Assembly: GCF_018326265.1 (NCBI RefSeq)
Contig: NZ_AP023360.1
Coordinates: 1,355,501-1,419,500 of the forward strand
Length of the DNA stretch: 64,000 nucleotides
Reading direction: 5' to 3'
From: Catellatospora sp. IY07-71
Lineage (GTDB): Bacteria > Actinomycetota > Actinomycetes > Mycobacteriales > Micromonosporaceae
The notes below the pieces were generated by a model that saw nothing but the letters and a program-made list of their open reading frames with translations, did not search any database and had not been told where the DNA came from. Positions 61,425 to 64,000 of the stretch are shown here, piece after piece. Every line of letters begins with the position of its first letter. Position 1 is the first letter of the stretch. The position numbers and the translations under genes were made by a program.

Positions 61425-61607
61425 GTCTGTCCCCGGTCCGTTCTATCGCGGTGTCGTTCTTGGTGTGGGCATACCGTATTGGCGACGCCGTTCGGGAGGC
61501 AACCTCATTTTCCGCGGCCGATGTCCGCGCAGCTCAGCCGTTCGCCCGCCTGTGCCCGGGGCCGCCGCGCGGTACAAAGAGACCGTCCTCACCGCAGGAG
61601 GTGGCGT

Positions 61608-63095
61608 ATGGCCAGGCCGACCCGGCGGCAGCTGCTCACCCACGGCGCGACCGCGCTCGGAGCGCTCGCCCTGGGCAGCGCCGGCACCCTGGCGGTCCGC
61701 GACTGGGCCGCCGAGGGCGCGATCCCGCCCGGCCCGGCGCCCGGTGCCCTGCTCGACGACGCGAGCCGGATCAACCCGACCGCCGTACGCGGGCTGCTGT
61801 TCGCCGACCCGTCCACCGACCGCACCGCGGAGCTGATCCGGCCGCTGCTGCGGCGGATCGTCGCCGGGCAGGATCCGGCGCTGGCCGTCGCCGGGGTGCG
61901 CCACTCGATGGGCGGGCAGAGCATGCTGGCCGGCGGCTGGGTGCTGGACACCCGGCCGATGAACCGGATCAGCCTCGACAGCGCCGCCGGAGTGGTCCGG
62001 GTCGGGGCCGGCACCACCTGGCGCGAGCTGATCCCCGTGCTGAACGCGCACGGCTGCTCGCCCAAGATCATGCAGTCGAACCACGACTTCTCGATCGGCG
62101 GCTCACTGAGCGTCAACTGCCACGGCTGGCACGCGGGCCACCCGCCCATCGCCGCGACCGTGCGCGGCCTGCGCATGCTCACCGCCTCCGGCGAGATCGT
62201 CAGCTGCGGCCCGGCCGCCAACCCCGAGCTGTTCGGCCTGGTGCTCGGCGGGTACGGGCTGTTCGGCGTCATCCTCGACGCCGACCTGGAGGTCTGGCCC
62301 AACGCCGTCTACGAACCTCATTTCGACACCGTGGCCGCGGCGGACTACGCCGAGGCGTACGCCCGGCTGCTCGCCGGCACCGACACCGAGATGGCGTACG
62401 GGCGGCTGTCGGTCGACCCGCGCGGCTTCCTCGAGCAGGCGATCATCGTGCGGTTCACGCCCCAGGCCGGCACCCGTGGCGAGATCCTGCCGCTGAGCAG
62501 CCCGGAGTCGCCCGAGTTGCAGCGCGCCGTGTTCCGCAACTCGGCCGGCAGCGACCTCGGCAAGGCGGTGCGCTGGGGCCTGGAACGCGAGATCGCACCC
62601 TGGCTGGCCGGGCCGCTGAGCCGCAACAGCATCCAGAACCAGCCCGCCGCCGTCTTCGCCGACCACTCCGCCGAGACCTGCGACATCCTGCACGAGTACT
62701 TCGTCTCGCCGGACGCGCTGGGCAAGTTCGTCGACGCCGCCCGCGAGATCATCCCCCGCTCCGGCGCGGAGCTGCTCAACGTCACCGTGCGGGAGGTCCG
62801 CCGCGACACCGTCAGCGCCCTGGCGTACGCCCGCCAGGACGTGTTCGGCCTCGTCATGAACTTCCGGCAGGAGCGCACCGGGGACGCCGACGCCGCCATG
62901 CGGGCGCTCACCCGGGAGCTGATCGAGGCCGTGCTGGCGGTCGGCGGCACGTTCTACCTGCCGTACCGGCTGCACGCCACGCCGGAGCAGGTACGCCGGG
63001 CCTACCCGGGCTGGCAGGCCGCGATGGCCGCCAAATCCCGGATCGACCCGTCTCGTGTCTTCCGCAACGCCCTGTTCGACGCGTACGGCGCCTAA
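61608..63095 (+). CDS. Tat-exported FAD-linked oxidase (PCMH/FAD_binding_4 type)
   Basis: A 495-residue flavoprotein. The N terminus holds a twin-arginine signal (TRRQLLTHGATALGALALG). The FAD-binding PCMH domain follows at about 85-260 (RHSMGGQSMLAGGWVLDTRPMN, SIGGSLSVNCHGWHAG, GGYGLFGVI); the C-terminal substrate domain ends near RIDPSRVFRNALF. The His of RHSMGG is at the position of the covalent 8-alpha-histidyl FAD site in related oxidases. Strong AGGAGG before the ATG at 61608. The substrate is probably a sugar or alcohol; not determinable here. Confidence 0.87.
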   Translation: MARPTRRQLLTHGATALGALALGSAGTLAVRDWAAEGAIPPGPAPGALLDDASRINPTAVRGLLFADPSTDRTAELIRPLLRRIVAGQDPALAVAGVRHSMGGQSMLAGGWVLDTRPMNRISLDSAAGVVRVGAGTTWRELIPVLNAHGCSPKIMQSNHDFSIGGSLSVNCHGWHAGHPPIAATVRGLRMLTASGEIVSCGPAANPELFGLVLGGYGLFGVILDADLEVWPNAVYEPHFDTVAAADYAEAYARLLAGTDTEMAYGRLSVDPRGFLEQAIIVRFTPQAGTRGEILPLSSPESPELQRAVFRNSAGSDLGKAVRWGLEREIAPWLAGPLSRNSIQNQPAAVFADHSAETCDILHEYFVSPDALGKFVDAAREIIPRSGAELLNVTVREVRRDTVSALAYARQDVFGLVMNFRQERTGDADAAMRALTRELIEAVLAVGGTFYLPYRLHATPEQVRRAYPGWQAAMAAKSRIDPSRVFRNALFDAYGA

Positions 63096-64000
63096 CGGCG
63101 CGGCTTACGGAGCAGGATGCCCTCCCAGGTGACCGTGCTCGACCAGCGCGGACCCGGTGCGGTGACGGGGCTGCCGTCCGCGGCGACGGCGACCCCCGGG
63201 CGCTTGCCCGACTCGGCCACCGTGACCGCCTGCGAGAGAACGGTCAGCACCCGGCTCAGCCGGTAGTACTCCGACCCGAAGGTCCAGCCCTCGCCCGTCA
63301 CGGTGGTGCCACCGCCGGTCATGAAGTTGTCCCTGTTCCGGATCGACACGACCGTCGCGCTCCACCGGTGCCAGTCCCCGGTGCAGTCCCCCGACGTGCT
63401 GAAGGTGCCGTCGGCCAGGCCCCACGAGTTGTACTGCTCGACCTTGCCCTTGACCTCGAACCGCCCGCCGGCACACTTCGCCCGGCCCTCCACCACGATC
63501 GACTTACGGACCGTCGGCGCCCGGAAGGGCGACGGGCGCTCGTTCCTCCACCGCACCAGCACGGCCTCGGAGTGCACCGTCACGCCGGTGCCGTCGGCGC
63601 CGGGCAGCGGCGGCATGTCCGGCATGCCGTGCAGCAGGCGCCCGCGAGTGGATCCGGTGTCCCCGCCGCAACGCTGCTCGAACGTCAGATCGAGCCGCTG
63701 GATGGCGCCGTCGGTCACGGCGAGTTCGTGGATCGTGAAGGAGCCGGTCAGCGTGTTGCAGCCCCGGCCGCTGCCGGAGAGGTCCATGCCGGTGGCCCCG
63801 TCGTTGTACGGGATGCGTGCCGCGTCGGTGAACGTGCCGACCGCCAGCTCACGGTCGGCGGGCGGGCGCAGCTCCAGCGACCACCAGTCCTGTCCCCAGG
63901 ACGCACCGATCGGCAGGTGCCGCACGTCGCTGACCCCGCGCAGGTCGACCTTCAGACCGTATACGGAGCCCTGGAAGCTCATGGTCAAGCCCGGGGTGGT
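63092..64000 (-). CDS. Hypothetical extracytoplasmic-type protein, 5' end outside the window
   Basis: The frame is open from a TAG at 63092-63094 to the last base (303 codons, no start required). The visible part is beta-rich with repeated Trp/Gly segments, two units around SGSGRGCNTLTGSFTIHEL and paired Cys. Internal TTG/ATG codons at 63988 and 63982 are possible but the sequence resembles the middle of a longer secreted protein. Its stop overlaps that of the convergent FAD oxidase. No enzymatic motif. Confidence 0.6.
   Translation of the reverse strand, partial: TTPGLTMSFQGSVYGLKVDLRGVSDVRHLPIGASWGQDWWSLELRPPADRELAVGTFTDAARIPYNDGATGMDLSGSGRGCNTLTGSFTIHELAVTDGAIQRLDLTFEQRCGGDTGSTRGRLLHGMPDMPPLPGADGTGVTVHSEAVLVRWRNERPSPFRAPTVRKSIVVEGRAKCAGGRFEVKGKVEQYNSWGLADGTFSTSGDCTGDWHRWSATVVSIRNRDNFMTGGGTTVTGEGWTFGSEYYRLSRVLTVLSQAVTVAESGKRPGVAVAADGSPVTAPGPRWSSTVTWEGILLRKPRR

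Noticed and set aside
61499-61526. ECF-type promoter before the FAD oxidase (GCAACC-N16-ATGTCC)
   Set aside because: The -10 match is poor and the distance to the start is long; mentioned only as a weak member of the motif set, not annotated as a site.

Overview
The window is very GC-rich, gene-dense chromosomal DNA from a filamentous actinobacterium, most likely a member of the Micromonosporaceae. The evidence is the conserved fhaA-fhaB-pstP-rodA-pbpA-pknA-pknB block next to tRNA-Leu, XRE/DUF397 pairs, several SigE-family ECF sigma factors with Ser/Pro-linker membrane partners, a chaplin-like surface protein and frequent GTG/TTG starts. A consensus ParB site (parS, 54807-54822) fits an origin-proximal location. 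This placement rests on content and order only.

Layout. 1-8825: end of a glutamine amidotransferase gene, then the translationally coupled Ser/Thr phospho-signalling and cell-wall elongation operon (minus strand). 9104-10455: tRNA-Leu(CAG) and an intact IS5-family insertion sequence that landed inside a palindromic terminator-like repeat. 10454-16055: an ABC-efflux operon (lipoprotein, fusion protein, ATPase, permease) divergent from an OmpR-type two-component system. 16165-18076: sugar epimerase plus WecG/TagA glycosyltransferase. 18215-25013: small unknown genes, an XRE/DUF397 pair, two PASTA proteins and a membrane protein. 25094-31221: CapA-like protein, GCS2-type ligase, MarR regulator and a large XRE-NTPase-TPR regulator. 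31310-33812: ECF module 1 with a duplicated sensor domain. 33882-46199: leucine/acyl-CoA catabolic genes (acyl-CoA dehydrogenase, carboxyltransferase, HMG-CoA lyase, biotin carboxylase, TetR) interleaved with a three-domain chaplin-like gene, ECF module 2 and a large subtilisin-like protease. 46235-56515: TPR protein, ECF modules 3 and 4, lipoprotein, thiol and hydrolase genes and parS. 56692-59876: MFS transporter, PIG-L deacetylase and a PLP dehydratase. 59915-61110: eight tRNA genes on one strand with an HNH nuclease gene inside the array, preceded by a 42-codon ORF with its own terminator. 61608-64000: Tat-exported FAD oxidase and a truncated secreted-type protein.

How the parts connect. 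The PASTA kinases, PstP phosphatase and FHA proteins couple peptidoglycan status to RodA/PbpA-driven wall growth, and the PASTA proteins near 22-23.7 kb may belong to the same circuit. Four ECF sigma genes share an upstream GCAACC-N16-CGTGTC-like element, which also precedes the TPR gene, so several modules may form one regulon. The catabolic genes share a CTTAAC-NNN-CGTTTA operator-like sequence that also lies in front of the TetR gene. The least explained features are the tRNA/HNH array with its small upstream ORF, the shared ECF promoter element, the sensor duplication and the dispersed palindromes.
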